DNA of 7,734 nucleotides from Azoarcus sp. (GCA_023230755.1 JALNWS010000188.1:1-7734), one strand, 5' to 3'. Positions 1 to 6,747 are shown, numbered from the stretch's first letter. Notes: generated by a model from the letters alone, not told the origin. Made by a program: numbers and translations.

Positions 1-1
1 C

Positions 2-1096
2 GACATGGCCGAGGCTGGCGCCGATGCGGAGGAGCCGGACCCGGAGGACGAGGAGGAAGCCAAGAGCCGCTTCGCGCTTCTGCTCGATTTCGACCAGGAC
101 GAGGGCGACGGCGACAACATTGCTGCAGCGGCCACGGGTGAGTCGAAGGTGTTCGGGGATGCCGACCAGGCCTATCGCGTCTACACGACGCGATTCGATA
201 CCGAGGTTGCCGCCGGCACGCTGGTGCGCAAGGCGCTGTTGCGCGAATACCGCGAACGGGTCGACAAGCGGATTGCCGAGCAAGGCATCAACCTGCCGCG
301 CCTGGCGCGCATGCTCGGCGCGATCCTCGCCCAGCCGCAGCGCGACGGCTGGCTGTTCGGGCAGGAGGAGGGCACCATCGACGGTGCCCGTTTGTCTCAG
401 CTCATCAGCTCGCCGGCTGAGCGGCGCTTGTTCCGCCAGGATCAGCACAAGCCCACGGCAGACTGCATCGTGAGTTTCCTGGTGGATTGCTCCGGGTCGA
501 TGAAGACGCATGCCGAGCCGGTGGCGGCAATGATCGACCTGCTGATCCGTGCGCTTGAAATGGTCGGCGTGACGACCGAATTGCTCGGTTTCACCACCGG
601 TGCGTGGAACGGCGGGCGTGCGGTCAAGGAGTGGATGAGCCACGGTCGGCCGGCCAATCCGGGGCGTCTCAACGAAGTGACGCACATGGTGTTCAAGGAA
701 GCGGACCGCAACTGGCGACGTTCGCGGGTGGACATGATGGCGTTGCTCAAACCGGATCTTTTCCGCGAGGGGATCGATGGCGAGGCGGTGGATTGGGCCT
801 GCAACCGCATGCTGGCGCGCGACGAGGCACGGCGCATCCTGATCGTGATCTCGGACGGTTGCCCTGCCGACAGTGCGACCGGGCGGGCCAACGACGAGTT
901 CTATCTCGACAACCATCTGAAGGACGTCGTGGCACGGCGCGAACTGCAGGGCGCGGTGGAAATCCTTGGCCTCGGCGTGGGGCTGGATCTGAGTCCGTTC
1001 TACCGCCGCTGCCTCGCGACCGACATGAGCCAGGCGCTCGACAACAATCTGTTCTACGAAATCGTTCAGCTCATCGGCGGGCGGCATCGGCGCTGA
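2..1096 (+). CDS. CobT-like VWA-domain protein (cobaltochelatase CobT-related), C-terminal part
   Basis: The reading frame is open to the window edge, and CobT proteins are usually about 600 residues, so the Met codon at position 5 is probably internal and the gene 5'-truncated. Numbering from that Met, residues 6-35 are strongly acidic, like the linker of CobT. Residues 45-150 match the region preceding the CobT VWA domain (YRVYTTRFD, then a WLFGQEEG-type segment). Residues 155-360 are a VWA domain with a MIDAS-type DCSGS (D161, S163, S165), GFTTGAW at 196-201, GRPANPGRLNE at 214-224 and VISDG at 281-285. In known systems CobT and the AAA+ protein CobS form the chaperone part of the aerobic cobaltochelatase CobNST. 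Here the three following genes are a cupin and two Lin0512 proteins, not cobalamin genes, so the substrate may be another metalloenzyme or cofactor. That is inference. Family assignment is firm; function as cobaltochelatase is doubtful. Confidence 0.88.
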   Translation, partial: DMAEAGADAEEPDPEDEEEAKSRFALLLDFDQDEGDGDNIAAAATGESKVFGDADQAYRVYTTRFDTEVAAGTLVRKALLREYRERVDKRIAEQGINLPRLARMLGAILAQPQRDGWLFGQEEGTIDGARLSQLISSPAERRLFRQDQHKPTADCIVSFLVDCSGSMKTHAEPVAAMIDLLIRALEMVGVTTELLGFTTGAWNGGRAVKEWMSHGRPANPGRLNEVTHMVFKEADRNWRRSRVDMMALLKPDLFREGIDGEAVDWACNRMLARDEARRILIVISDGCPADSATGRANDEFYLDNHLKDVVARRELQGAVEILGLGVGLDLSPFYRRCLATDMSQALDNNLFYEIVQLIGGRHRR

Positions 1097-1118
1097 TTGA
1101 ATGTGCGACCTATTATTT

Positions 1119-1126
1119 GAGGAGAG
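1119..1126 (+). promoter_or_regulatory. Ribosome binding site fixing the cupin GTG start
   Basis: GAGGAGAG lies with its GGAG core 8 nt before the GTG at 1133. This favours GTG 1133 over the in-frame TTG at 1127, which directly abuts the purine tract. Confidence 0.75.
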
Positions 1127-1132
1127 TTGCAA

Positions 1133-1501
1133 GTGACAGTACGAGTGATCGAGTTTGGCAACCCCGCTGTGAAAGCGACGCAGAGCCGGCTCGCCGACAT
1201 GCCGGATCGCGTGGTGGCGGGCGATCCGCTGCATACGAACGCAACATATTTCGAGAATGCCGGCGGCGAAGTCATTGCCGGTACGTGGACCAGCACGCCC
1301 GGCAGATGGCACGCATTTACCGATCGTGACGAGTTCTGCTACATCATCAGCGGGCATGTGCGTCTGATCGCGGAAGACGGCACCGCGCAGACCTTCAGGA
1401 CCGGCGATGCCTTCGTGATTCCGAACGGCTTTCGCGGGTTCTGGGACGTGGTCGAGACAACCACCAAGCATTACGTGATCCGCAGCTACAAAGGCGATTG
1501 A
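1133..1501 (+). CDS. Cupin-domain protein, DUF861/Cupin_3 type
   Basis: This is a 122-residue single-domain cupin starting at GTG 1133. The core spans about residues 45-118. It shows GTW (50-52), then an E(X)6G half of cupin motif 1 (E67 to G74 in EFCYIISG), and GX5PXG of motif 2 (G91-D92 to P97-N98-G99), followed by FRGFWDV. The histidines that bind metal in classical cupins are missing: the position after motif 2 is glycine, and only H60 lies near motif 1. This is usual in the DUF861 group, which includes (S)-ureidoglycine aminohydrolase-like proteins. The specific substrate cannot be read from the sequence, and a ligand-sensing or small enzymatic role is possible. It lies 36 nt after the CobT-like stop and 26 nt before the first Lin0512 gene, so it is almost certainly in the same operon. 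Confidence 0.9.
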   Translation: MTVRVIEFGNPAVKATQSRLADMPDRVVAGDPLHTNATYFENAGGEVIAGTWTSTPGRWHAFTDRDEFCYIISGHVRLIAEDGTAQTFRTGDAFVIPNGFRGFWDVVETTTKHYVIRSYKGD

Positions 1502-1513
1502 GCGCGGGGGCGC

Positions 1514-1518
1514 AGGAG
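1514..1518 (+). promoter_or_regulatory. Ribosome binding site fixing the start of the first Lin0512 gene
   Basis: AGGAG sits 9 nt before ATG 1528. It rules out the longer reading from TTG 1498, which overlaps the cupin stop codon and has no Shine-Dalgarno sequence of its own. Confidence 0.7.
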
Positions 1519-1527
1519 AGACAGGCG

Positions 1528-1881
1528 ATGGCCAGGAAAAGAGTGGTAACCCAGTTTGGAATGGGCAGTTCGATCCGCAGCAGAAATTACACCGAGGCCG
1601 CAGCGCGTGCGATTCGCGATGCGCTGTGGCACAACTCGCTCAACGTGGCGGAAGCCTTCGGCTTTCCCAAGACCGCGATGATCATCGATGTTGAAATCGG
1701 GGTGCAGAAACCGGAGGAGGTCGATACCTCGGCACTGCTGGGCATTTTCCCCTACGGACAGCCCGCCATCACGGTGGTGAAGGGCGGGCTCGATATCGCG
1801 AAACCGCATACCGACGGCCTGACCGTAATCGCGAACGCCGCGATCATCGTTTCCTTCGACATGGAGCCGGCCAATGACTGA
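1528..1881 (+). CDS. Lin0512 family protein, copy A
   Basis: This 117-residue protein is recognisable as a member of the uncharacterised Lin0512 family (TIGR02058/PF09585), whose function is unknown to me. The start at ATG 1528 is set by AGGAG 9 nt upstream. It is a clear paralogue of the next gene. Both share YTxAAxRAxxDALxH (residues 21-35 here), IGVQxPxxVDT (57-67) and GGL (86-88). As I recall the family, its N-terminal signature is GxGxDxHG. In this copy the region reads GMGSSIRS (11-18), so the Asp and the following His/Tyr-Gly positions are changed to Ser15, Arg17 and Ser18. It has no signal peptide or membrane segment, so it should be cytoplasmic. Its stop codon overlaps the start of copy B by 8 nt, which suggests coupled translation and perhaps a heteromeric complex. 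The degenerate motif suggests a structural or divergent role, which is inference. Confidence 0.88.
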   Translation: MARKRVVTQFGMGSSIRSRNYTEAAARAIRDALWHNSLNVAEAFGFPKTAMIIDVEIGVQKPEEVDTSALLGIFPYGQPAITVVKGGLDIAKPHTDGLTVIANAAIIVSFDMEPAND

Positions 1882-2257
1882 GCAAGTGGCTGAAAAACGC
1901 ATCATTCTGGAAATGGGTACCGGCAACGATCTGTATGGCGGCGACTACACCAAGGCGGCCATCCGGGCGGTTCACGACGCACTGCATCACTCGTCGATCG
2001 TACTGTTCAAGTCGCTCGGCTACGACCACACCATCATGCGGGTGCAGGTCACCATCGGGGTGCAGGAGCCGGACCAGGTCGACACCGATCGCGTCGCTGC
2101 GGAATTGCCCCGCGGCCGGGCCGTGGTGAGCGCGGTGTTTGGCGGGCTCAACGTGCGCGACGAGGAGCAGGATACAACCCACGTTGTCGCGACCGCGGCA
2201 GTTGAGGCCTATCTGCCGATCGATGCGGCGCACTGGCGCCTGATCGAGCGCAACTGA
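1874..2257 (+). CDS. Lin0512 family protein, copy B
   Basis: This 127-residue Lin0512 family protein starts at ATG 1874 inside the end of copy A, with GGAG at 1863-1866, 7 nt before the start. The N-terminal signature is closer to the family form than in copy A: GTGNDLYG at residues 15-22 keeps G15, G17, D19 and G22, with Tyr21 where I recall His. It then has DYTKAAIRAVHDALHH (24-39), IGVQEPDQVDT (61-71) and GGLNV (90-94). It carries a longer C-terminal tail than copy A (WRLIERN end). No membrane segment or signal peptide is visible. It is the last gene of the operon, and only 19 nt separate it from the stop of the convergent c-di-GMP gene. Function is unknown; the residues retained here make B the better candidate for the active subunit of an A/B pair, which is inference. 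Confidence 0.9.
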   Translation: MTEQVAEKRIILEMGTGNDLYGGDYTKAAIRAVHDALHHSSIVLFKSLGYDHTIMRVQVTIGVQEPDQVDTDRVAAELPRGRAVVSAVFGGLNVRDEEQDTTHVVATAAVEAYLPIDAAHWRLIERN

Positions 2258-2276
2258 GCAGCAGACAGCAAGGGGC

Positions 2277-4901
2277 TCACCAATGCTCCATGGGCACGGG
2301 GCGTCCGAACAGATAGCCTTGAAAGTAGACGCATCCATACTCAAGAAGCAGGTCGCGTTGCGCTTCGGTCTCCACGCCTTCTGCGATGACCGTGATCCCC
2401 AGTGATTGCCCGATCGCGAGGATGGCCCGGACAATGGCAGCGTCGTTGCGGTCGCTAATGATGTCGCGTATGAAAGACTGGTCGATCTTGATCTGGTCCA
2501 GTGGGAGACGCTTGAGGTAGGACAGTGACGAGTAGCCGGTGCCGAAGTCGTCGAGGGAGAAGGTGATGCCCTCGCTTTTCAGGCGCTGCATGCGCGCGAC
2601 CACTTCATCGACACGTTCGAGCACGACGCTTTCGGTCAGCTCCAGCTTCAGCCGCGAAGGGCTTACGCCGGCCTGTCGCACTTCTTCGATCACCTGCTCG
2701 ACAAAGTTCGGCTGGTGAAACTGGCGCGCACTGACGTTGACCGAAATCGTGAGGTCCTGGGTGCGCGCGTCGCTTCCCCAGCGCTTAAGCTGTTCGCAGG
2801 CCTTTTTCAGAACCCAGTCGCCGATCGGGAGGATAAGCCCGGTGTCCTCGGCAAGAGGAATGAAATGCGCCGGCGAAACCGGATCGGCACCGTGCGGGAA
2901 CCACCGTAGCAGCGCCTCGGCGCCGATCCGTTGCCCGCCGTGGTCCACCAGCGGCTGAAAATGGAGCCTGAATTCATCGTCGTGCAAACCTCGCCGCAGC
3001 GCAGACTCCATCTTGATCCTGCTGTCGATTGCGGACTGCATGTCGGAATTGAAGAAACGGACCGTATTCCTGCCGGCTTTCTTGGCCTGGTAGAGTGCCA
3101 CGTCGGCTTGCTTGAACAACACATCGAGGGTGAGGTCGTTGCCCTTGAACAGGGTGATGCCGATGCTTGTGGTGCCATGGAAGGACGTGTCTGCGCAGGC
3201 GAGGGAAAAGGCCTCGCCGAGCCCCCGGCGGCATTGTTCGGCAATCAGCCCGGCCTCGAGCGCGGCGGAGGACTCATCTGCGCCCAGGGCTTCCGCGACC
3301 ACGATATATTCGTCTCCTCCCAGACGCGAGACCGTGTCTTCATGACGAACGTGCGCGGTCAGACGACGGGCGACTTCGATAAGGAGGAGGTCGCCGACGT
3401 CGTGCCCCTGCGTGTCATTCAGATCCTTGAAGCGATCGAGGTCGAGCATGATCAGTGCGCCGTATTCGCCGCTGCGCTTGCTCGCAGATAGCGCCTGGCT
3501 AAGGCGATCCATCAGCAGGCGCCGGTTCGGAAGCCCGGTCAGCGAATCGAAGTACGCGAGATTCCGGATCCTGTCTTCGGCCAGTTTGCGCTCGGTAATG
3601 TCGAGCGCAGTGCCATAGTGGCGCAAGGGCTTCCCCGCCGCGTCGAAGTCGGTGGCGCTGCTGACTTCCAGCCAGCGTGAGTCTCCGTCGGGGCGGACAA
3701 GGTGCGATACGAAGGTCGGAAGCTTCGCGCCCGGTGCAGTGGCGCGCAGTTGCGACAGGTATTCGTCGTGCTTGTCGCGGTCGTCGGGATGTATCCATTC
3801 CCTGAGCGTCGGCCAGTCCAGAGCCGTGGGCGGACGCCCGGCGATGCGAAACAGTTCGTCCGCCCATCTGATGCGACCGCTTGCGATATCCAGCGACCAG
3901 TCACCCATGCCGGCAATGCCGAGCGCGCGTTCCAGTTCGAGCTTGCGGTGTTGGAGCTCGGCCCTGAGCTGACGGTTCCACAGCAGAATCGCGAAATACC
4001 CTAATGCAACGGCGATGCTGAATACCACCAGCCAGGGAAACAGGCGACTCGCAAGACCTGGGGGGCCGACCAGTCTGATGTCCTCGGCCTGAATAGGCAG
4101 CCACTTTGCGAGAATCTCTCTTTGCGTGGTCTCGGGCAGCTTGTCCAGTGCCTTGTCGATGATAAGCGCGAGTTCAGGCCAGTCCTTGCGTATGCCAAAA
4201 CGTTGGCCGTTGTCCTTCATGTTGAAGGCAGCGTTTACCTTGAGGTTGGTGATGCCGCTTTGCGTGGCCAGGAACGTATTGACACCAAGCACGCCGATGT
4301 AGGCGTCTGCCATGCCGGAGCTGACGGCCCTGAGACCGTCGAGTGGCGTCGGGACGTAGATCGGGCGCAAGTCCGGAATCTCTTCGTTCGCCTGGCTTGA
4401 CCCGGAGTACCCGCTCACCAGCGCGAGACGCATCGTTGCCAGTTCATCCAGAGACGACAGTTGCGGCCAATCGGTGCGCGTCATGATGACGAGTGGAGTA
4501 TTCAGAAAAATGCGGCTGAAGGTCATGAAGCTTTCGCGCTCGGGCAGCCGAACGACTGTGGCGACCGCATCCAGACGATGGTCGCGCACGGCTTCCATGA
4601 GTTGGGGCCAATCAAGGTCGGCGCGGATTTCGAATCGAATGCCGAGGGTGTTCTCGATATGCGCCAGATATTCCGCCACGACTCCCTGAACCCGTCCACT
4701 CTCGCCGAGAAAAGAGTAAGGCGCATAGTTCGGATCGATCCCGATCCGGATCACCGGGTGTGCCTGCAACCACTGCCGGTCTGCCGTTGACAGGGAAGGC
4801 TGTGTATCAGGGATCGCATCGTTCGCTTGCGCAGGGCTCGCGGTGAGGCCGAAGAGGGCGGATATCAGCACGAAGATGCGAATCGATGAAAATAATGTCA
4901 T
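2277..4901 (-). CDS. Membrane sensor diguanylate cyclase/phosphodiesterase: SBP-TM-PAS-GGDEF-EAL
   Basis: This 874-residue c-di-GMP turnover protein has a periplasmic sensor. Order from ATG 4901: signal peptide 1-27 (cleavage after SPAQA); a periplasmic solute-binding domain of the SBP_bac_3/BvgS-sensor type at about 45-272 (VIRIGIDPNYAPYSF); a transmembrane helix at about 287-308; a PAS domain at about 325-437 ending in DITERK; GGDEF at about 447-617; and EAL at about 630-870. The cyclase motif is GGDEY (528-532), with an inhibitory RxxD site (R519, D522) five residues upstream. The phosphodiesterase looks intact: EALLRW (662-667), N722 in NVSARQF, E754 in ELTES, D784-D785 in DDFGTGYSS, K805 in IKID, E841 in AEGVET and QGYLFG (861-866). 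It probably couples binding of an amino-acid-like or other small solute to c-di-GMP level. TTG 4908-4910 is an alternative start adding three residues; neither start has a strong Shine-Dalgarno sequence. The gene lies downstream of the transporter gene on the same strand. Confidence 0.95.
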   Translation of the reverse strand: MTLFSSIRIFVLISALFGLTASPAQANDAIPDTQPSLSTADRQWLQAHPVIRIGIDPNYAPYSFLGESGRVQGVVAEYLAHIENTLGIRFEIRADLDWPQLMEAVRDHRLDAVATVVRLPERESFMTFSRIFLNTPLVIMTRTDWPQLSSLDELATMRLALVSGYSGSSQANEEIPDLRPIYVPTPLDGLRAVSSGMADAYIGVLGVNTFLATQSGITNLKVNAAFNMKDNGQRFGIRKDWPELALIIDKALDKLPETTQREILAKWLPIQAEDIRLVGPPGLASRLFPWLVVFSIAVALGYFAILLWNRQLRAELQHRKLELERALGIAGMGDWSLDIASGRIRWADELFRIAGRPPTALDWPTLREWIHPDDRDKHDEYLSQLRATAPGAKLPTFVSHLVRPDGDSRWLEVSSATDFDAAGKPLRHYGTALDITERKLAEDRIRNLAYFDSLTGLPNRRLLMDRLSQALSASKRSGEYGALIMLDLDRFKDLNDTQGHDVGDLLLIEVARRLTAHVRHEDTVSRLGGDEYIVVAEALGADESSAALEAGLIAEQCRRGLGEAFSLACADTSFHGTTSIGITLFKGNDLTLDVLFKQADVALYQAKKAGRNTVRFFNSDMQSAIDSRIKMESALRRGLHDDEFRLHFQPLVDHGGQRIGAEALLRWFPHGADPVSPAHFIPLAEDTGLILPIGDWVLKKACEQLKRWGSDARTQDLTISVNVSARQFHQPNFVEQVIEEVRQAGVSPSRLKLELTESVVLERVDEVVARMQRLKSEGITFSLDDFGTGYSSLSYLKRLPLDQIKIDQSFIRDIISDRNDAAIVRAILAIGQSLGITVIAEGVETEAQRDLLLEYGCVYFQGYLFGRPVPMEHW

Positions 4902-5029
4902 GGGCAGCAATCGTGTGGCTCGGGTCGATGCTCAAATGAACGCAGAGGCCTTCATTCTACGGAACGTTCTTCCCCAGTGCGTAGATCGGCCGGGGTGATG
5001 GCTGGCCGTATTCCGGTCGGGCTTCGTGG

Positions 5030-5048
5030 CGGCTTCCGTTTGAAGCCG
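5030..5048 (-). other. Hairpin just after the transporter stop codon, possible weak terminator
   Basis: CGGCTTC (5030-5036) and GAAGCCG (5042-5048) form a perfect 7-bp stem with a 5-nt loop. It begins 4 nt past the stop codon of the transporter gene on the minus strand. No U-tract follows in that direction, so intrinsic termination is not convincing. It could instead protect the mRNA 3' end or be incidental. Confidence 0.35.
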
Positions 5049-5052
5049 GACA

Positions 5053-6369
5053 TCAGTTGCGCTGGATCAGCTGCGCGCGATGACGCCGGAACATGAACGC
5101 CATGACCAGCGCCGTGAATGCCAGCCAGAGCGGGAGCAGGCTCAAGGCACCGGCGAGGCCATCTCCCACGTTTCCGCTGTCCCGATAGCCCCGTAGCGCC
5201 AAGGCGAAGAGCAGGCTGACGAATCCGTATCCGAGGTTGAATGCGAGGCCCTTGAAGGACAGCACGGTGGCACGGTGGCGCGAATCCACCGTCGCATTGA
5301 GATAGTGCGACACGGTGAAGCCGACAGCTGCCATGGCCGCAGACAGGGGCAGGGCGAACAGCACGCCCCAGAGCGGGATTCCCGTGGCCACGCCGGTCAG
5401 GCCAAGGAAGGCCAGCGTCGCAAGCACGCCATAACTGCGCAGCACCGAGCCTGTTGTCACCAGTTTGCGAGCCAGTGGGGCAACCACGATGCCAATACCG
5501 GCCATCGCGGCGCCGATTGCGCCGAAACTGGCTTCGGGCAGGTCGATCAGACGGAAATAGGCGCTGCCAAAGGTCATGAAGACCCGCAGCACACTGTCGA
5601 TCAGCAAACCGCCGATAATGACAAAAAGAACCTTCGGGCTATGCGCGATCCAGCGCCCTGCGTCCACCATCGCGCCCACCGCCTGCAGGGTCGTCGGGCT
5701 TGCGGCGCCGGACGTGTGCGACGGCTCTCGCATTCTGAGGCAGACGGCCAGCACACCCAGCGCGGTCAACAGGTTGAGGTAAATGGGAAAGCGCAGCGTG
5801 GTCGCCTGATCAAACTGCAAGGCGAAACCGGCTGCGCGTGCCAGATGGTTGAGGAGGACGGGGTCGTACACGGCGCTGCCCACGAGCATCGCGAACACCA
5901 TGCCGAAGGCTTGCCATTGCATTAGGCGCGCAAGCACCTGCGGCCATTCGCCTTGCCGTCCTTCATCCGCCAGTGCGTCGAAAGCAAGCGATTCGTCAGC
6001 ACCGCTGGCCATGGCCTCGGCCAAGCCGCTCAGGACCCGGTTGAGGAGGCAGAACAGGAACAGCACGAGGCCGCCGTTTTGCGGCGCAAGTGCGAGCACC
6101 AGCATTTCAGCTACCATGAAGGAGGCGGCTGCGACCACGAGTGGTCGGCGGCCGATACGGTCTGCGACGACGCCGGACGGCACTTCCGCAACGACGATCA
6201 CGATGGCCCAGGCAAAGTTGAGCAGGGTGTACTGGGTGGCGCTCAGGCCGAGGTCGAGAAACAGGACGGCCAGCACCGGATAATAGAAACGCGAGTTGAA
6301 CAAGACGCGGAAGAGGACGAACTGGCGGCAGTTCCGGTCGGCAAGAGGCTCTCCTGCAGAGCTTGCCAT
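5053..6369 (-). CDS. Major facilitator superfamily (MFS) transporter
   Basis: This 438-residue polytopic inner-membrane protein has many long hydrophobic stretches and the usual MFS size, about 12 helices. The signature loop after helix 2 is AEVPSGVVADRIGRRP (61-76), containing motif A with D70, R71, G73 and R74-R75. SGADESLAFDAL (122-133) is typical of a subset of MFS carriers of unknown substrate. SRHRATVLSFKGL (363-375) lies in the C-terminal half. ATG 6369 was chosen because the first hydrophobic segment begins soon after it (QFVLFRVLF). The frame is open up to 6570, but that extension is Arg- and Cys-rich and looks non-coding. A weak GGTAGG-like site precedes ATG 6369. Substrate cannot be assigned; drug or metabolite efflux is one possibility. 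The gene is divergent from the amidohydrolase-like gene and lies upstream of the c-di-GMP gene. Confidence 0.92.
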   Translation of the reverse strand: MASSAGEPLADRNCRQFVLFRVLFNSRFYYPVLAVLFLDLGLSATQYTLLNFAWAIVIVVAEVPSGVVADRIGRRPLVVAAASFMVAEMLVLALAPQNGGLVLFLFCLLNRVLSGLAEAMASGADESLAFDALADEGRQGEWPQVLARLMQWQAFGMVFAMLVGSAVYDPVLLNHLARAAGFALQFDQATTLRFPIYLNLLTALGVLAVCLRMREPSHTSGAASPTTLQAVGAMVDAGRWIAHSPKVLFVIIGGLLIDSVLRVFMTFGSAYFRLIDLPEASFGAIGAAMAGIGIVVAPLARKLVTTGSVLRSYGVLATLAFLGLTGVATGIPLWGVLFALPLSAAMAAVGFTVSHYLNATVDSRHRATVLSFKGLAFNLGYGFVSLLFALALRGYRDSGNVGDGLAGALSLLPLWLAFTALVMAFMFRRHRAQLIQRN

Positions 6370-6512
6370 CAGGGGCCTACCGACGTGTGAGCATTGACCG
6401 GATTCGTGCGCACCCGCAGGGCCGTGTGGTTTGGCATCTTCGAAAGTCCTGAGTGTCGCGTGCAGACTGGCTGCTGATCGTTGTCGCCGCAGCCATGGAC
6501 GGCATGCAGGCA

Positions 6513-6540
6513 GGCCGCAAGCGATGCTCGGTTTGCGGTC
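6513..6540 (+). other. Predicted RNA hairpin in the divergent region
   Basis: Positions 6513-6522 (GGCCGCAAGC) can pair with 6531-6540 (GTTTGCGGTC) in a 10-bp stem with two G-U wobbles and an 8-nt loop. The wobbles become A-C mismatches in the minus-strand RNA, so the fold favours a plus-strand transcript. No T-run follows. Confidence 0.3.
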
Positions 6541-6589
6541 TGAGCGGTGCCGTAGCGCAGGGTACCGCAAGGGTGTACCGCATGGTCAA
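6534..6589 (-). promoter_or_regulatory. Candidate promoter/operator of the transporter gene with four GCGGT-type half-sites
   Basis: On the plus strand, two forward half-sites (TGCGGTC at 6534-6540, GCGGTGC at 6544-6550) face two reverse ones (GTACCGCA at 6562-6569 and 6575-6582, an exact 8-bp direct repeat with 13-bp period). GCGGTGCC (6544-6551) and GGTACCGC (6561-6568) can also form an 8-bp stem with one wobble. Adjoining them on the minus strand is TTGACC (6584-6589), a good -35-like hexamer. A 17-bp spacer leads to a poor -10, and a 19-bp spacer leads to TACCCT (6559-6564). The long-spacer form resembles MerR-type activated promoters, but no regulator gene is in view. The arrangement is visible; its role as promoter and operator is inference. 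Confidence 0.3.
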
Positions 6590-6619
6590 TGTTCTGTCGG
6601 GCGCCAGGTGAAGAAGGCT

Positions 6620-6637
6620 ATGTGTGACAGCATACAT
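6620..6637. promoter_or_regulatory. 18-bp imperfect dyad, candidate operator of the amidohydrolase-like gene
   Basis: ATGTGTG-ACAG-CATACAT has arms matching at 6 of 7 positions. It lies about 110 nt before the amidohydrolase-like start. The TGT...ACA ends resemble GntR- or CRP/FNR-class sites, but it matches no consensus well. Confidence 0.25.
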
Positions 6638-6661
6638 ACGGGAGAAGCTGGAGGCCTTAGT

Positions 6662-6742
6662 ATGGGAAATTGTGCGCAAGCAACGGGGTGCGGTATCGCC
6701 AACGACAACCGGCTCCGCTTCGATCCAGACTGCCGAGGATAA
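6662..6742 (+). CDS. Possible 26-residue Cys-containing micro-ORF or leader peptide
   Basis: ATG 6662 is preceded by GGAGG (6650-6654) with 7-nt spacing, the best-placed Shine-Dalgarno sequence in the intergenic region. The product would have 26 residues with three Cys (positions 4, 10 and 24) and end at TAA 6740-6742, 5 nt before the amidohydrolase-like ATG. The short reading frame could arise by chance. A competing frame from GTG 6624 overlaps it. I recognise no family. Confidence 0.18.
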   Translation: MGNCAQATGCGIANDNRLRFDPDCRG

Positions 6743-6747
6743 GAGAC

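Larger units (their letters stand above)
6370..6747. other. Divergent intergenic region, 378 bases, with structured repeats
   Basis: No convincing protein gene covers this stretch. The frames crossing it are Arg/Ser/Ala-rich and unlike the flanking proteins. It must carry the start signals for both the transporter (minus) and the amidohydrolase-like gene (plus). Its left part (6370-6510) shows nothing I can interpret. The middle (6513-6589) holds hairpins and repeated GCGGT/ACCGC half-sites next to a TTGACC on the minus strand. The right part holds an 18-bp dyad (6620-6637) and a micro-ORF candidate with a good ribosome binding site. Confidence 0.7.

Noticed and set aside
24..473. Long plus-strand frame overlapping the CobT-like gene
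   Set aside because: Its product is almost entirely Arg, Ser, Ala and Thr, the typical out-of-frame reading of a GC-rich gene.
2255..2279. TGAGC...GCTCA inverted repeat across the two convergent stop codons as a bidirectional terminator
   Set aside because: The arms are only 5 bp, the loop is 15 nt and neither strand has a T-run.
2715..3491. Plus-strand frames of up to 186 codons opposite the GGDEF/EAL region
   Set aside because: They are antisense shadows of a gene whose catalytic motifs are intact throughout on the minus strand.
4954..4983. TAGAAT on the minus strand as a -10 for the c-di-GMP gene
   Set aside because: The hexamer is good and about 50 nt from the start codon, but no acceptable -35 lies at 16-18 bp spacing.
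6370..6570. N-terminal extension of the MFS transporter to an upstream ATG at 6570
   Set aside because: The extra 67 residues are Arg-, Cys- and Pro-rich, unlike a membrane-protein N-terminus. ATG 6369 sits naturally before the first hydrophobic segment.
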